64,000 nucleotides of DNA from Pachyseris speciosa (taxonomy: Eukaryota > Cnidaria > Anthozoa > Scleractinia > Pachyseridae). The notes beneath the pieces are model-generated. The model ran no database searches, was not told the origin of the DNA, and worked only from the letters and a program-made list of their open reading frames with translations. How positions within the stretch are numbered: the stretch's first letter is position 1; each line of letters opens with the position of its first letter. Positions 20,860 through 32,348 of this stretch are shown here, in pieces. The stretch lies in NCBI GenBank assembly GCA_016490735.1, contig JAEMWC010000286.1, positions 17,501 to 81,500 on the forward strand. Direction: 5' to 3'. The position numbers and the translations under genes were made by a program.

Positions 20860-21474
20860 TGCGAACTTACTTCACAGAAGGATGAGGCAAGCGGAATAAG
20901 TGGCGTGGCTCTCTGGTCACCTGAAAACATTTTGTCAAAGATAGATGTCAAATTAGCGGCGTCAAACTAGAATGACGGCTTCATAAATATTATATGAAGC
21001 AAATTGGATTTTATCCGAACAGGCTGGAAATAAATTGAATTTTCGCGTAACGTTCTTGTATACTTTTACAAATATACTTTTACTTTTTATCAAAAAAAGA
21101 AAAGAAAGAAAAAATTACATGTTTTACATGGAGTTACAGTTTCTCAGTGCTCTTTACGCCACCTATATAATGTATGTGCTTTCTGTCATATCACTAAATC
21201 ATGTGACCAAGCAGGAAGTTTCCATTAGCAGCTCAACGAATAACGTTTTATCTACCTTCTCATCTGCATCCATGTCAAATTAACGACATCAAACGTCCAT
21301 GCTGTATCAACAATGTTATATGAAGCAATTGGTTTTATTTGAATACCGTAAAAGCTTAAGTCCCCGAGGATACGAGGGCTTAATAGAGAGGGGAGGGCTT
21401 ATTTCAAATCTTAAACAAGCCGTTTTCATCTTAAAATAGTTTTTGTGCAAAACTCGAACAACTGCAGTGAAGCT
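20860..21474. other. 5' flank of GPCR gene
   Basis: The first 250 bases align with the upstream flanks of the other GPCR copies, including ATATTATATGAAGCAAATTGG. An A-rich stretch lies near 21090. No separate gene is seen. Confidence 0.5.
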
Positions 21475-21803
21475 TTATTATTTATTATAATAAAATTTTG
21501 ACATAACGCGCGCTGTGATTGGTTAAAACAGCGTACTTTATCAGAGTACAGATGCACGGCCAGCTACGGTCTCATGCCCTGGAGTCGACCCAAATGGAAA
21601 CGAATTTCAGCCGAATTTTACTGACCAATTTGCCTTTTGATCCCTATTTTAGACCCAAAAAACTACTTGCACTTTGATGGTTTCTGAACTTTGATGCTTT
21701 GACATTTTGACAGCTTTGGTCTGTTTTAACCAATAAAATGTTTAGAACCATTGTAACAAGGATTGTGATTGGTCTATTTCAGCGTACCTTATCAGAGTAC
21801 AGA
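21475..21803. repeat. Interspersed repeat that truncates a GPCR
   Basis: It begins near TATAATAAAATTTTGACATAAC and contains ACGCGCGCTGTGATTGG and TCAGAGTACAGATGCACGG. It ends with a second GATTGGTC...TATCAGAGTACAGA block at 21765-21803 and then switches into GPCR sequence in TM5. The same sequence occurs, split by the 6.3-kb element, at 29326-29400 and 35722-35770. It therefore also serves as the empty site for that element. The family is unidentified. Confidence 0.7.
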
Positions 21804-22371
21804 CTGACTACACACAGTATTGAGACACTAAAGCCCAACCATAAGGCTATACGATAAGACCAGAAGTGCACTGTCGAACCGATAATAGACACAACCCAAC
21901 ACAGAATGCATATGACCCAGATTCGCTTTTTCGTTACGACTTGTCTGTATCTGAGCCCTAACAACAGAGCCAGAACTCTGTCCACGCTTATTGCGGTTAG
22001 TGTTAACAGTGACACTCCACATAAAATATAGGACGTGACATGAAAACCAGGAAATGCAAAACGCCTGTAATATTCCATCGTTCAGTCAACACAGATGCAA
22101 AATAAACGACAAAAATAGGTTCTGCAATGATACCGACAGCAAGATCAGTTGTCGCTAAGTTACGAAACAAGAGTTTGGACGGCAGATGAAGCGAAGACTC
22201 CTTGTGAAGGGCGACTAGGATCAGAGCATTCCCCAGAAATGCGATAATGAACAGAAAAATGTTGATTACTATGAGGGCGACCAGCTCGTAGCCTGTTCCT
22301 TCAGCCAATGGTGTTGAACAGTAATGGTCTTCAAATGATTTTTGGTTCGCATCTTCAACAAAGTTTGTCAT
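21804..22371 (-). pseudogene. GPCR pseudogene, frameshifted and 3' truncated
   Basis: The first frame (22371 to about 22070) carries the N terminus, GNALIL and LATTD. The second (about 22078-21804) carries SVDRVLAL, TM4 and the start of TM5 up to LCVVS. A 2-base insertion near 22065 shifts the frame after ERWNI. Everything after mid-TM5 is replaced by the repeat at 21475-21803. Upstream it keeps the best-preserved family promoter region, with a TATAAATA box. Confidence 0.9.
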
Positions 22372-23249
22372 CGCGAAGTTATTTCACAGACTATGAAGAT
22401 GAGGCGAGTGGAGCATTCGGACTGGTTCTCTGATAACCAAAGTATTTATATCTCACAGAACTGTCAAATTACCTGCGTCAAACCTGAATGAAAGCTTCAT
22501 AAATATTATATGAAGCAAATTGAGTTTTATATCCGAACTGGCTGGAAAGAAATTGAAAGTTCGTGTAACGTTCTTGTACACTTGTAGATGCATTCGTTTT
22601 ACCTTTTATAAAAAAAGAACAGAAAGAAAAGAAAAAACGTCTTTACAAGGAGTTGACATCTCGTCAGAGCTCCTAACGCTATCTATAAAGTTCGTGCTTC
22701 TTAAATCCCTAAACTAACGTTGGCCATTAATTCATATGATAAAACTGGAAGTTTCGATTAGCAGCTCGAAGAATTTCTTAATTGTTATCTGAGTAGTATA
22801 GTAGGGACTGAATTAGCCGATTATTGCGGAGGAAGCTTGTTAGTGTGCGAAGGTGGCGATGTGGGGGTGTACCTGAAGTGCGTCATGTTTTAGACTGTTA
22901 TACCTGTCCGTGTTTAGTTTCAAACCACGGACAACTATACATCACTGTAAAGCTCTTTAAAGAAGGATTTTAAAAATGGACATTGTGATACAGGCGTGTC
23001 GAGCAGCCACCTGCTTGTTACTTGAGTAACAGCCTTTTTGGCTACAGAAAACTATGAATTTTTTATTTTTTCTTGATGAATATAGTTTGTTTATGGTAAT
23101 AAGGGATGGGATTTCCCAAATGTTAAATTCGCACAAAAAAGTAGCAGCATCAAGTATTGTGAATTATGTTGAGTCGTCTAAGCTGGAGATTTCTTACAAT
23201 AATGTTTTTGATAATTTGAGTTTCAAGTCCAAGGTTGCTCAAGGTTAGC
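22372..23249. other. 5' flank of GPCR pseudogene
   Basis: About 700 bases align with 2606-3700, the flank of the intact gene at 1688-2605, including the AGGTGGCGATGTGGGGGTG block. No gene is supported; the 64-codon ORF at 23054-23248 has no recognisable feature. Confidence 0.5.
22443..22450 (-). promoter_or_regulatory. Possible TATA box of GPCR copy
   Basis: TATAAATA on the minus strand, about 72 bases before the ATG at 22371. The identical box at the same distance precedes the intact gene at 51193-52110. The copies at 1688-2605 and 19945-20859 lack it. Confidence 0.4.
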
Positions 23250-23698
23250 CCACACATTCTTGTTATTCGTGGGCCAAGGTTAGGCCACACATGCGCTTTA
23301 TGAATTCTGAATTATTTTTTCTTCTAGAATCATTGTCGAAGTGATTTCTCACTGTAGGCACGTTTGGAAATTCTTGCTGACCTTGACTGAGACCTCCACG
23401 AGTTGTAGTTAAGCCCTCTTTTGTTGGTCATTCTTCGTTCCAACCTTTTTTTTTGTGGTCGCGTTGGTATGTTTAGGTATTACAGATCAAGACGTGTGTA
23501 ACTCTTCGTGTTCCCGCAGTCAGCAAACCCAAATATGTCTACTCATTAGCTATTTAAGTTGCCAATAGCTGAGCTTAACCTCAGAGCGTGTTAAACTTGC
23601 AGCCGAAGAATAAAGCCAATGAAGAGTCTTCGAACCTCTCGCTCATCTTTCACGGCTCCGCTTCTACGCGTGCCAACATACGTGGTGGAGAATCCGGG
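23250..23698 (+). repeat. Possible LTR end with primer-binding site
   Basis: TGGTGGAGAATCCGGG at 23683-23698, continuing into GATCCCGG, is the complement of a tRNA 3' end including CCA and the T arm. That is what a retroelement primer-binding site looks like. Upstream are a TATTTAAG motif (about 23551) and an AATAAA (about 23609), as expected in an LTR. The other LTR was not found, so the left border is a guess. Confidence 0.4.
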
Positions 23699-23722
23699 TA
23701 TAGATCCCGGTACCTCTCGCAA

Positions 23723-23938
23723 TCAAAGTGAGACTATTCTATCAAAGGCGTTGTCGACTGAAATCGGAAACAAAGGCGATTTATTTGAATTTCTAGGTGA
23801 CGTTCTCATCGAACATTCAGTGCATGAGTTACACCAATGCTCGACATCTTTCAGCATACCTTCCCACCAATATCTTTGTCCAACTTTTTCAAAAGTTTTC
23901 TTCACCCTAAAATGAGTAGCTGAAATACGGTCATGCAC
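23723..23938 (-). pseudogene. Ty3/gypsy-type integrase zinc-finger fragment
   Basis: The minus strand encodes HDRISATHFRVKKTFEK, QRYWWEGMLKDVEHWCNSC and TECSMR, the HHCC zinc-binding motif at the start of retroviral-type integrases, and then VDNAFDRI, the usual lead into the catalytic core. It stops at DRIVSL, before the catalytic residues, and abuts the plus-strand primer-binding site. The integrase and PBS are in opposite orientations, which indicates a rearrangement. Confidence 0.75.
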
Positions 23939-25652
23939 AAGCTACAAGAGAACAATTTTATTTGCAAAATTCAAATGTTTGGTACCAAGTAAATTCTTTA
24001 CTGAAAGACCTACAGCAAAATCCACCGCTTATTGCCATGTTCACATAGAGAAGTGACTATCTTAAAGATTTCAGCTCAATAGCTTAAATCTTTCTTGAGA
24101 TACGTAATGGAAGGGAGAAAATCTACGCCTCGAGTAACGCGGCTTTAGAAACCGATATTAAAAAGTATAGGCGTTTCATTCAAAGTGTCTCAAACTAGTG
24201 TCAAACACCAGTTAAAATTAAAAGCTTCTAGTTTCATAAGTGATGCCCTCTATCTCGTGAAGGGCTTCTTCCCGTAAGTTGTACGAACAAGCTGTAGGCC
24301 ATGGCGATGCTTTTTCTCTTTTGCTTTAGCCTGCCTTTAACCTGCCTGGGGTCCCCCAACTCCATGTGAACAGGCTCTTACAATGTCTTCGCAAGAGCCG
24401 CCGAAAAAGAAATCCAAACAAGTCGAAAATAAGCAGGAAACACTTTTATCGTGGTAAAACCATGCACTGGTGACACCATGAGCCTGGTGTAGTCGAAGAA
24501 AATTTTCCGCGAACGATATCCCAAACAAGTTCTCTATTTCGTCAAAGTCAACACAAACGGAAAACTAGAGACAAGAACAAAAGGTATTGTAGACAAATGT
24601 AGCGATCTGATATGTACCAAGAAGTATGCTTTAACCGAGGGACCGAAGCGGGGGCGAAGTTAATGTGGGCCACTCGCTCAGCCCCCCCCCCCCCCCCCCC
24701 CCCCAAGTCACTTTATGCTTGCTACGGGCCTGCACTTTTCATAGTAGGGATTTTTATTGTTCCTCTCACACATCTTTCCAGAAGCTTGGAGTCACTCAGG
24801 GTAAGGAACAATGGTTTTAAGACTTTCAGAAATACTTCTGGCAAACAGCTTTTGTACTAGTCCCGGTAGCAGGCCTACTCTGGGATCTAAAGTTGCTGTA
24901 ACCTAGGGCGACTTAAGACGATTTTGGCAAAATTTGCCTTAAAATAATAAAGGAGATTTTTGTAAGTTTTTGTACCTGTTTCCGGTAGCGATGCTGTAAA
25001 AATGTGCAAGCAAACCAAATATTTAGAATGTCTTACAAGCGTAATTATACATCATTCACCCATGTCCACAACTGGAAAAAATAAAAGTTTTTGAAGTATT
25101 ATTCTTCACATTTATACTGCGATAGTTTACTTCAACTTTAAAATGGATTTGACGAAAGAAATAAAACTAGAATAGTTATATTCGTTTCTTCACCTTCTTG
25201 TTTACACTAGTGCTCATTAGAAAGGGCTGAACAAACGTTTTCAAATCGATCAGTCTGTAACCATCCTCTAAGATTTGCACGGCTGTTTCTTTATCCGGGT
25301 TATCACAACTCTCATCTTCGGAGTTACTTAGCTTCATTTTCTGGATGCACCTTCGCGTTGGTCAGAACACCCCTCTGTAACAGACCTGGTGGAACCTGGT
25401 TGTTCGCCAGGTTTTTAACCAAAACTCTACCAGGACAGACAAAGATCCACTAGGCTGATCCTGAATTCTTCACCAGGGAGGCCAATGACTTTTCAGAATC
25501 TAACCATAAATGTATATACATGCAAAACTGTGTGAACCTGTATTTAACATACTATGTTGATATATATGGCAAGAAACGTATTGCATTAAATTTTGAAAGC
25601 AAGTCAATTGAGGCAACTTATATATGAGTTGTTTATCACCAGTCAAAACCAT
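23939..25652. other. No gene recognised
   Basis: A poly-C run lies at 24682-24704. A 24-codon Lys-rich ORF (MSSQEPPKKKSKQ) starts near 24383, but nothing continues it. I see no further structure. Confidence 0.4.
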
Positions 25653-25656
25653 TTAA

Positions 25657-26600
25657 CTCTTAATCTACCGGTCTATTTGGTCGCCTTTTTTGCAATTTTC
25701 AGAGGGTAGGAGGTCAAATCGACCTGGCTACTCCATGTAAGGGGTTACCACGGCGATTTCGCTGGTCCACAACGCCGCGTCACGCTAGCTGTCGTTTATT
25801 TCTAAAAGAACACTGCAGCTACAATTCGTTGCTTATTTGATTTATAAGTGTGTTTTTCGAGCCATTTTGCACCTCAGAAGCCCCCTGCTTGGCATCATAA
25901 AGCTGGGTTGATGGGTAGAGGCAATCCTTTGAAAGAATACAGAGGTGAGAAGCAATTTCACACGAAGTGGGCCGCTCAAAGTATTCGAGCGAGTGATGGC
26001 AATCCACGGAGTGAAGTTGTGTCTTTAGTCGTTTTATGAGTGGATTCCGGGACCTGGCATGGCAATTTTGGCGAGTTTTGACTTGTAATGCAGTCGGGGC
26101 AATATTTTGCCAGCAGGACCGGATGGCTCGACACTTATAAAAAATATGTGAAATGGAAATTGGCAGACTTCCAAGCTGCTGTTTTGCAAGAATATCCCAG
26201 AATTCCTTTGGGTCACAAACGTGAAAATTGCAGACCGGGAGAGCCACTGAAATCAAATAGCGTTAACTGCGCCGCGCTGAAGAAGTGAGCGGTAAAAAGT
26301 GTCACAAATTGCAAGAAGTGGAGTCGAAGTTTGCTGGCAAGGTAAACCTTTAACTTCAATAGGAATTTTTGTTTTCAAAACTTCAAGACAAAGTTGCGTG
26401 AATTTTGGTGTTGTCCGAGGGCGATTTTGGTTTTCAAAAAGAATAAACAGTCATATTAAGTGAAAATTGGGAGTTTCGGTCAGTTTTCGGGGTGATGAAA
26501 TCAGAAAACTTATCATTTTGCAATAAAAATGCTTCATTTTCCTACACAAGCCGGTCAGTGGTCAGAGCCCACACAATTTTGGCCAGCGGGAACCAATAAA
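25657..26600. mobile_element. TTAA-type element, diverged copy
   Basis: The left end follows TTAA (25653-25656) and begins CTCTTAATCTACCGG. From about 25690 to 26490 it aligns with 38660-39500 inside the precisely bounded element at 38620-39621. The right end is not resolved; TTAA at about 26629 is a candidate. Its internal ORFs (for example 25819-26256 minus) are not conserved well enough to be called genes. Confidence 0.6.
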
Positions 26601-26744
26601 AAGAGACAACAACATGATCTCCTCTCTGAATTAACGATTATCATTAATTCTTAAATTGCTCTGAATTTATGATTTTCGTTAATTTCGAACACTGTTTCCA
26701 AGGACTTTTCAGAAAAGAACAAAGAAAAGAAATGTCATGTTATT

Positions 26745-26825
26745 TGGACTGGATTTGAACCCAGAACTATCGCTACTAGGAAAGCCTTCTTGCCACTAGA
26801 CCACCGAAGAACAAGACGACGGGAA
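26745..26825 (-). repeat. tRNA-like sequence, probable SINE head or tRNA pseudogene
   Basis: On the minus strand GGTGGTCTAGTGGCAAG (A-box-like) and GGGTTCAAATCC (B-box-like) are spaced as in a tRNA. The acceptor stem does not pair, so it is not a working tRNA gene. Confidence 0.45.
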
Positions 26826-27676
26826 ATAGTTCAGTTTCGAGTTCACTATCACCGCTGAATAAAAGCACTGAGAACGCATTTGCACACCGTTAGCCTCGAC
26901 CTAACGTAAAATATTCACAAATACCGGCGGGAAGGTGCCACAAATTTGAAAATTAAACAATAGACAGAGCTGTAAATAGGTCATCTTCTCGCTGGAATTT
27001 GTGAATATTTACATTTTAATTATTTTCACACGACCCCACAAGCTTTGAGCTTTAAACCCTATCGTGTTTAAATAAAGGATTTGTATGTATGTAGTTGAAA
27101 ATCATTGTTGCTCTCAGAAAGGCTTTTCTTTTCCACATGGAAAACGGCTTCATTTTTTACGCTAATGACCTCGAAATTGTGCCTATGAGCTAGGCTTTCT
27201 TTTCAGTTGCACTATGGAAAGAACTTTTTTGCAGTCAAGGTAAACCTACTGCTTTGCTTTATATTAAGTACAACACTTTGAAATCAGTGGATCAAATTTG
27301 TAGCCGCCCGACGTAAAGGAATACTCAAAATGCCATAAGACCTGCAACTTGCTGTATATTTTAAGTATGACAGTTCTAAAGAAAAATTAGTAATGCCGAT
27401 TGCATGTTCTACCGCCTTTTACAGTGGCCATGTTGGTGCTCCTCAGAGGGACACCAGCATGAAGGACCTAAACTAATTAGCTTCAACGCAAATTTAGTGT
27501 TTTTTTTTTCTACCTACCGTTTAACTTTACCGTTTAACCTTTGTTTCTAATTCTTCTTGATACGTGGTTTCTCCAGCGAGTCTTTATGTTTTTAGTATGT
27601 AGTTCCCATGAAATCGTTTTCCCAGCAAGGCGAACCGTTTACGTTTATAGCGAAAAGTACTGACGTCGACTCGCTC
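26826..27676. other. No gene recognised
   Basis: AT-rich sequence with no long ORF, no repeat shared with the rest of the window, and no RNA gene that I could recognise. Confidence 0.4.
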
Positions 27677-27679
27677 TTA

Positions 27680-28235
27680 GGGCCTGTTTATATGGAGGGA
27701 GGGTGCCCCGGCTAACCGAGCTACTCTGGGAGGGCCAATTTTTCATACGTTTCTTTAGATAACGCATTGAAGCGTTTACATGCTAGACAGGGTAACCCGC
27801 CTTCCCGGGGCACCTTGTCTACTTGCCCGGGGCAACCTTCTAGGCGGGCTAGCTTTTGCTATGTAAACAGTTCGTGCCGGATTATCTCGGCTAGCCGAGA
27901 TGAGAAGACCGTGAAAGCAGCGATATATTCCAGGTCAGCTTTTAAAGTTAACTGCCCCTGGTGACAACGAACAATTACCAGAGTGCAAAATAACGACCCT
28001 ACACACTAAAAAGCGGCCGCTAACGCAACGAGCGATCGAAATAAAATTGAAGTTACCGTTAAAAAAGTTTCCTTTATCCTCCATCTTGTTTGCAGTTCTC
28101 ACGGCCGCTCTAAAAGTAGCCTACTGACTATCCCGCTTAATTAGGTGAGTTGCATGTAAAGGCGGGCTATGTTTTAACCCTCCTAGCCGGGTAACTCGGT
28201 TAGCCGGGGTACCCTCCCTCCATGTAAACTGGCCC
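27680..28235. mobile_element. Harbinger-like miniature TIR element, 556 bp
   Basis: It starts GGGCCTGTTTATATGGAGGG and ends with the imperfect inverted counterpart CCCTCCATGTAAACTGGCCC. TTA flanks both ends (27677-27679 and 28236-28238). A TTA/TAA target and a GGGCCTGTTT-type end fit the PIF/Harbinger superfamily. It has no transposase, so it is non-autonomous. Confidence 0.8.
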
Positions 28236-28371
28236 TTAGACTTCTTGTCGTTCCATTCTTTGTTGTTTTAGTGAAGCCGAGGTGACTTTTCCAGTGCGCA
28301 TGACCAGGCCTGTCACACCGCTGCTTAACATATCGCATAACAAGTCAGAGCTGCTGGAACTGATCATGAGA

Positions 28372-28712
28372 AGCATGGGCGCTTTCCATTGAGCAAAAAT
28401 AACCGGTACAAATTTTCGGAATTTTCGCTGGTCGAATGGAAAGCGTCCGACCACGACCCAGAATTCTAGGTCACGTGCATTGACATGCTGAAGGTGCTTC
28501 GTCCGCTTATGGGCTTTTCCGCTTGTCCACGTGAGCTCACGCCCGGTAGGGAGACTAAAACCGACATCTTTCGCGCGAAATTCCGACAAAGAGGGTGCAG
28601 TCAAAACGTATTCCTAAATTTTCGGAAACTTTTCCCGGAACTTTGCCCATTCCATTCGATTTCGAACCGAAAATCTCGAAAATTTTGGTTGAATGAAAAG
28701 CGCCGATGTTCT
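28372..28712. mobile_element. Miniature TIR element
   Basis: The ends CATGGGCGCTTTCCATT and AATGAAAAGCGCCGATG are imperfect inverted repeats, extended inward by TTTTCGGAATTTTCG and AATCTCGAAAATTTT. The target duplication is unclear. The two overlapping ORFs on opposite strands (28236-28604, 28485-28730) are by-products of the palindrome. Confidence 0.6.
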
Positions 28713-28897
28713 TATAACGGATGCCCATGAAGGTAAGAATAAAGCAGTAACTCGATAAATATAAAAGCAGGAACAAAATAAACTTTTATTGCTTTGAATT
28801 TGTCCTCACGTGACTGAGAAACGGGTCAACCAAGTGACATTTACGCTGCTTTCGTTTTGGACAGAAAACTGTGAAGTGCTTTGAGCAAGCTTTAACC

Positions 28898-29325
28898 GCT
28901 GGCCGGTTGGCTCAGTTGTAGAGCACCGGACAACCATGCGGGAGGTCGCGGGTTCAAACCCCGGCCGGACCACCACTTAGGGTCTTTAAATAATCGAGTA
29001 GAAAGTGTTGCCTTTGTAATTACATCTGCAAATGGTTAGACTTTCTAGTCTTCTCGGATAAGGACGACAAACCGTATGTCCCGTCTCACAACACTTGTTT
29101 CTAATTATCTGTGGGACGTTAAAGAACCCACACACTGTTCGAAAAGAGTACGTAGGGGACGCAGTTCCCGGTGTGGTGGTCTATCTATACCTTTCATCTG
29201 TCTTTGGCATTCATGTGTGGGTTGGGTGGGTGGGTGGGGGGCCTTTACAGGCTGACGTCCGATCTCACCCTTGAGAAGCATTGTAAACCGCCATGAGACT
29301 ATGTGATATGTACAGTATTTATAAT
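28898..29325 (+). repeat. tRNA-derived SINE, copy 2
   Basis: The head reads like a tRNA: A box TTGGCTCAGTTGTAGAGC (about 28907-28924), B box GGTTCAAACC (28951-28960), and a GGCCGG...CCGGCC acceptor-like pairing. The body matches 130-560. The intact internal pol III promoter suggests this copy is younger or better kept than copy 1. It abuts the repeat that hosts the 6.3-kb element. Confidence 0.82.
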
Positions 29326-30771
29326 AAAGTTTCGATATAACGCGCGCTCCGATTGGTTAAAACAGCGTGCCTTATGAGAGTACAGATGCACGGGTAGCTA
29401 ACAAGGGAGACTTTTGTCTGATTGGCTGATTCTTACCCTTGAATCCAGGCTCCTCTACACGCGCGCCAAAGAGATTTCAGTGTAAACAAACATGGCCGCC
29501 CGGGTGGAAAGATGTACTGGATCACTTATTCTATTAGTATATTTTGGATAAAAATATCTATTTTCATGTGTCGTCCTCTATCCTAATGATAGTAAAAATT
29601 GGAAATGATTTCTTAAGGACCATAAAATGTTATTTGTACAAGTATCCGCTCTAGTGTACAAGCGGATTTTTCCAGCGTGGAGGTTCATGCGGCGTGTAAG
29701 CGTGAATATGTTGGAGGAAAAAACGGTTTGAATGAGGAGCGATCTGCTCTAAAAGCAGGAATACCGGGTTGGGAAAATTCTTTATGCCGTCAAGTTTACA
29801 AAATGACGAAGCACTTCATACCTGTGTTAGAGGTCAGCGAAAGTTCAACGGCGGCTTTGTCAACAGAAGACCGATGCGCTTCGAAGTTAGTTCTATAAAT
29901 TAAACTGAACTACGTACTTTCACGGGCTCTTTCTGTACAACATTCAGTGAGTTTTTCGGTATAATTTAGACTCAGTTTGACAGTGATGTACACATAAGAG
30001 GTCAAAGCGCAGGAAAACCGCTTAAAGTGAAAACAAGAGGCTACAATTAGCTTAAGCTCGGGCTTGCAAAAAACAGTATTGTATCCCTAACTGGAAGTCT
30101 GTCTTTCTTACATCGGACGCATTGTGTTTAGTTTGTGTTGGAAGCTATTTCTTTAGACCCCTATCAACATATATTCCTCTAAAATACAGCTCAACCATTG
30201 AGAACAATAATTATAACACTTGTAAAAAATATTTCTAAAAGAACAAGAAAAAGAAAAACAGAAAAAATAAAGCCCGTGATATATACTACTAAAAGACATC
30301 GAACCCGGTTTAGCTGCGTCACAGGCAGGAACAATGAATGACCTTTAGGCCACAGAGGTTTATCATTATGCAAGGTGATAAAAATAGTGTATTGATTCCA
30401 AAATAAAAATAAGCACACTTGTTTTCGCTTCGATGGATAATTGTTTGAGAAAGGAAACGCTTATCGAACGATGTAGGATTTTTTCGCATAAATGTGAATG
30501 GAGTCTCGGTGAAATGTGAGTAGAAAATTAATTAGCAAAATGAAACTGTTTACAAATACGTCAATCCAGGGTCATTTGAAACACAACAAAGGAACGTTTC
30601 TGGACAGTTTCAAGCCGCTAGTACATTTGTAAAAACTAATCGCTTATCATTCAAAAATTAAAGTCCAGAAATTGAGATAGTAAATTAACTACCTGTCAAA
30701 GTCTCAGGGGTGTGTGATATCCCGTACTTGAGTTATTCAACAAAATGTACATCTTAATGGAGCGGATACGG

Positions 30772-31315
30772 GGAACACGGCAGTCCATCTGGAGTTAAAT
30801 TTTGGTCATGTTAAAAGCTTTCTTCTCGCTGTTGAACTTGCAAACATTCGTATAGACACTTCTCTTAACATATTAGCTGTTCAGACTTCAAAGACACAAG
30901 GTGAATCGACGTTTTCCGATACGTGACAACAAGTATCATTCTTGCTGTTAATATGAGATTTATACTTCCGAATCACTCGGCCGTGAAAGGTCAAACTCCC
31001 TTTGTCTGTAGTCTCTAATTTTTGGCGCTCCCCTCGCGTCGCGTCTCCTCGCAACTTCGCGCGCGCACGTGTCTTTCGCCCGCCCCACAATCCATCGCCA
31101 AAATTAGAGACTACTCGCAGTCTACTGAAGCAGACACGAGGAAACACGGCAGTCCATCTGGAGTTAAGTTTACTCATGTTAAAAGCTTTCTTCTCGCCGT
31201 TGAACTGGCAATCATTCTCATAGACACTTCTCTTAACATATTGTTTGTTCAGACTTCAAAAGACACAAGGTGAATCGACATTTTCCGATACGTGACAACT
31301 GGCATCACTCTGTTA
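30772..31315. repeat. Direct duplication, about 175 bp units, inside the 6.3-kb element
   Basis: Unit 30772-30950 (AACACGGCAGTCCATCTGG to GATACGTGACAAC) recurs at 31142-31315. The spacer contains an inverted pair AGTCTCTAATTTTTGGCG (about 31010) and CGCCAAAATTAGAGACT (about 31098) around a GC-rich centre. Confidence 0.8.
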
Positions 31316-31638
31316 AAAATAGTTAGCGCTTGCGCAGAAACGCCGGAAGTGCACTTTGTGGATGATACTCGACGAAAAAGAAGAACCGTCGGTAATCTTA
31401 GACCCGGGCGCCGCGCGAGACGCGCGGGCAGCCCGAGTAATAATAGCCTACGTGTAGCCGTACCCACCCCCCGAGGAAAAACAGGAGGAGGGAACGTCTA
31501 CGAAAACTTGAAACCAATCGTGTTATGTGACGTCACAGTAATTCATGCAAGTTATGTAAATAAATTATATTTTCTGCGGAAGTGCGTATGTTTACACGCT
31601 TAGACAAAAGTCTAAGGCCGCGTAATGAAAGGGATTAC

Positions 31639-31818
31639 GAGCGATTTTTGGTCAAAAGCAAGAAAACAATCTTTGATGTAAACATCGCTCTCGCAAAAAA
31701 TTCGTTTACATAAGCGTACTATCAGCGAGCGATTTTTGGTCAAAAGCAAGAAAACAATTATCTTTGATGTAAACATCGCTCTCGCAAATTCTTCGTTTAC
31801 ATAAGCGTACTATCAGCT
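31639..31818. repeat. Tandem repeat, two units of about 90 bp
   Basis: GAGCGATTTTTGGTCAAAAG to GCGTACTATCAGC occurs twice in tandem, the second unit with a 4-base insertion (TTAT). It lies inside the helicase-bearing element, next to its left arm. Confidence 0.85.
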
Positions 31819-31972
31819 TAAATTTGTTGGCAGACAAATTTATTAGAAATAATTACGTAGCAAGTTTGGAGAAAGTTAGCCTTGTTTTCCAGCCGAAGGA
31901 ACCGCTATCAGAAAGCGTAAATTTGAACAATCTGCACGTCCCTTCATTACCGTTTCGTTACTCATACACGTG

Positions 31973-32348
31973 CTAATATTCACCAGTCATGACTCGTTCG
32001 ATGATATGATCCTCCGAATCTTTGGCTAGCGCGATCGTTTTCAATCCCAGATCATTCAGATGTTGGACCTGATCTTCCATGAGCGCTGTCAGAGGTGACA
32101 CGATGAAAATAGTACACGGTTTCTTCCAAAGAAGCGATGCGATCACTATCTGGCATCGCCTGAAATTTAGTAGCTTTTCTATAGCCAGTTGGCAATGAAA
32201 CACGGACAGTCTTTCCATCAAAAAACAAAGCTATGGCCTTTTGTTGCTCTTCGTGGAATTTCTGTAATCCAAAAGTCTCGCAAACCTCATATCTAGCTGC
32301 GTTAAACTCCACTTTAGTTTGTGTTGCTTCCGACACTCCGACCGCCAT
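31973..32348 (-). pseudogene. RecQ-like helicase N-terminal fragment, decayed
   Basis: The minus strand starts with an ATG at 32348, about 110 bases inside the right arm. It encodes FGLQKFHEEQQKAIALFFDG, then VSLPTGYRKATKFQAM, a degraded Walker A (the expected GKS is RKA), then a frameshift near 32160, then TIFIVSPLTALMEDQVQHL (the RecQ motif Ia region) and LAKDSEDHIIERVMTGEY, followed by a stop at 31973. About 120 residues of the first RecA-like lobe are present; DEAH and later motifs are missing. The product cannot be an active helicase. It most likely derives from the transposon's own gene; capture of a host RecQ exon is the alternative. Confidence 0.82.

Noticed and set aside
24383..24460. 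Lys-rich ORF start (MSSQEPPKKKSKQ) as a transposase N terminus
   Set aside because: It ends after 24 codons and nothing downstream continues it in any frame.
28236..28776. Three ORFs of 73-122 codons
   Set aside because: They run across a miniature TIR element and its flank on opposite strands and have no recognisable domain.
28898..28975. Functional tRNA gene
   Set aside because: Although A and B boxes are present, the tRNA-like part is fused to a 350-base body shared with 130-560, so it is a SINE head.
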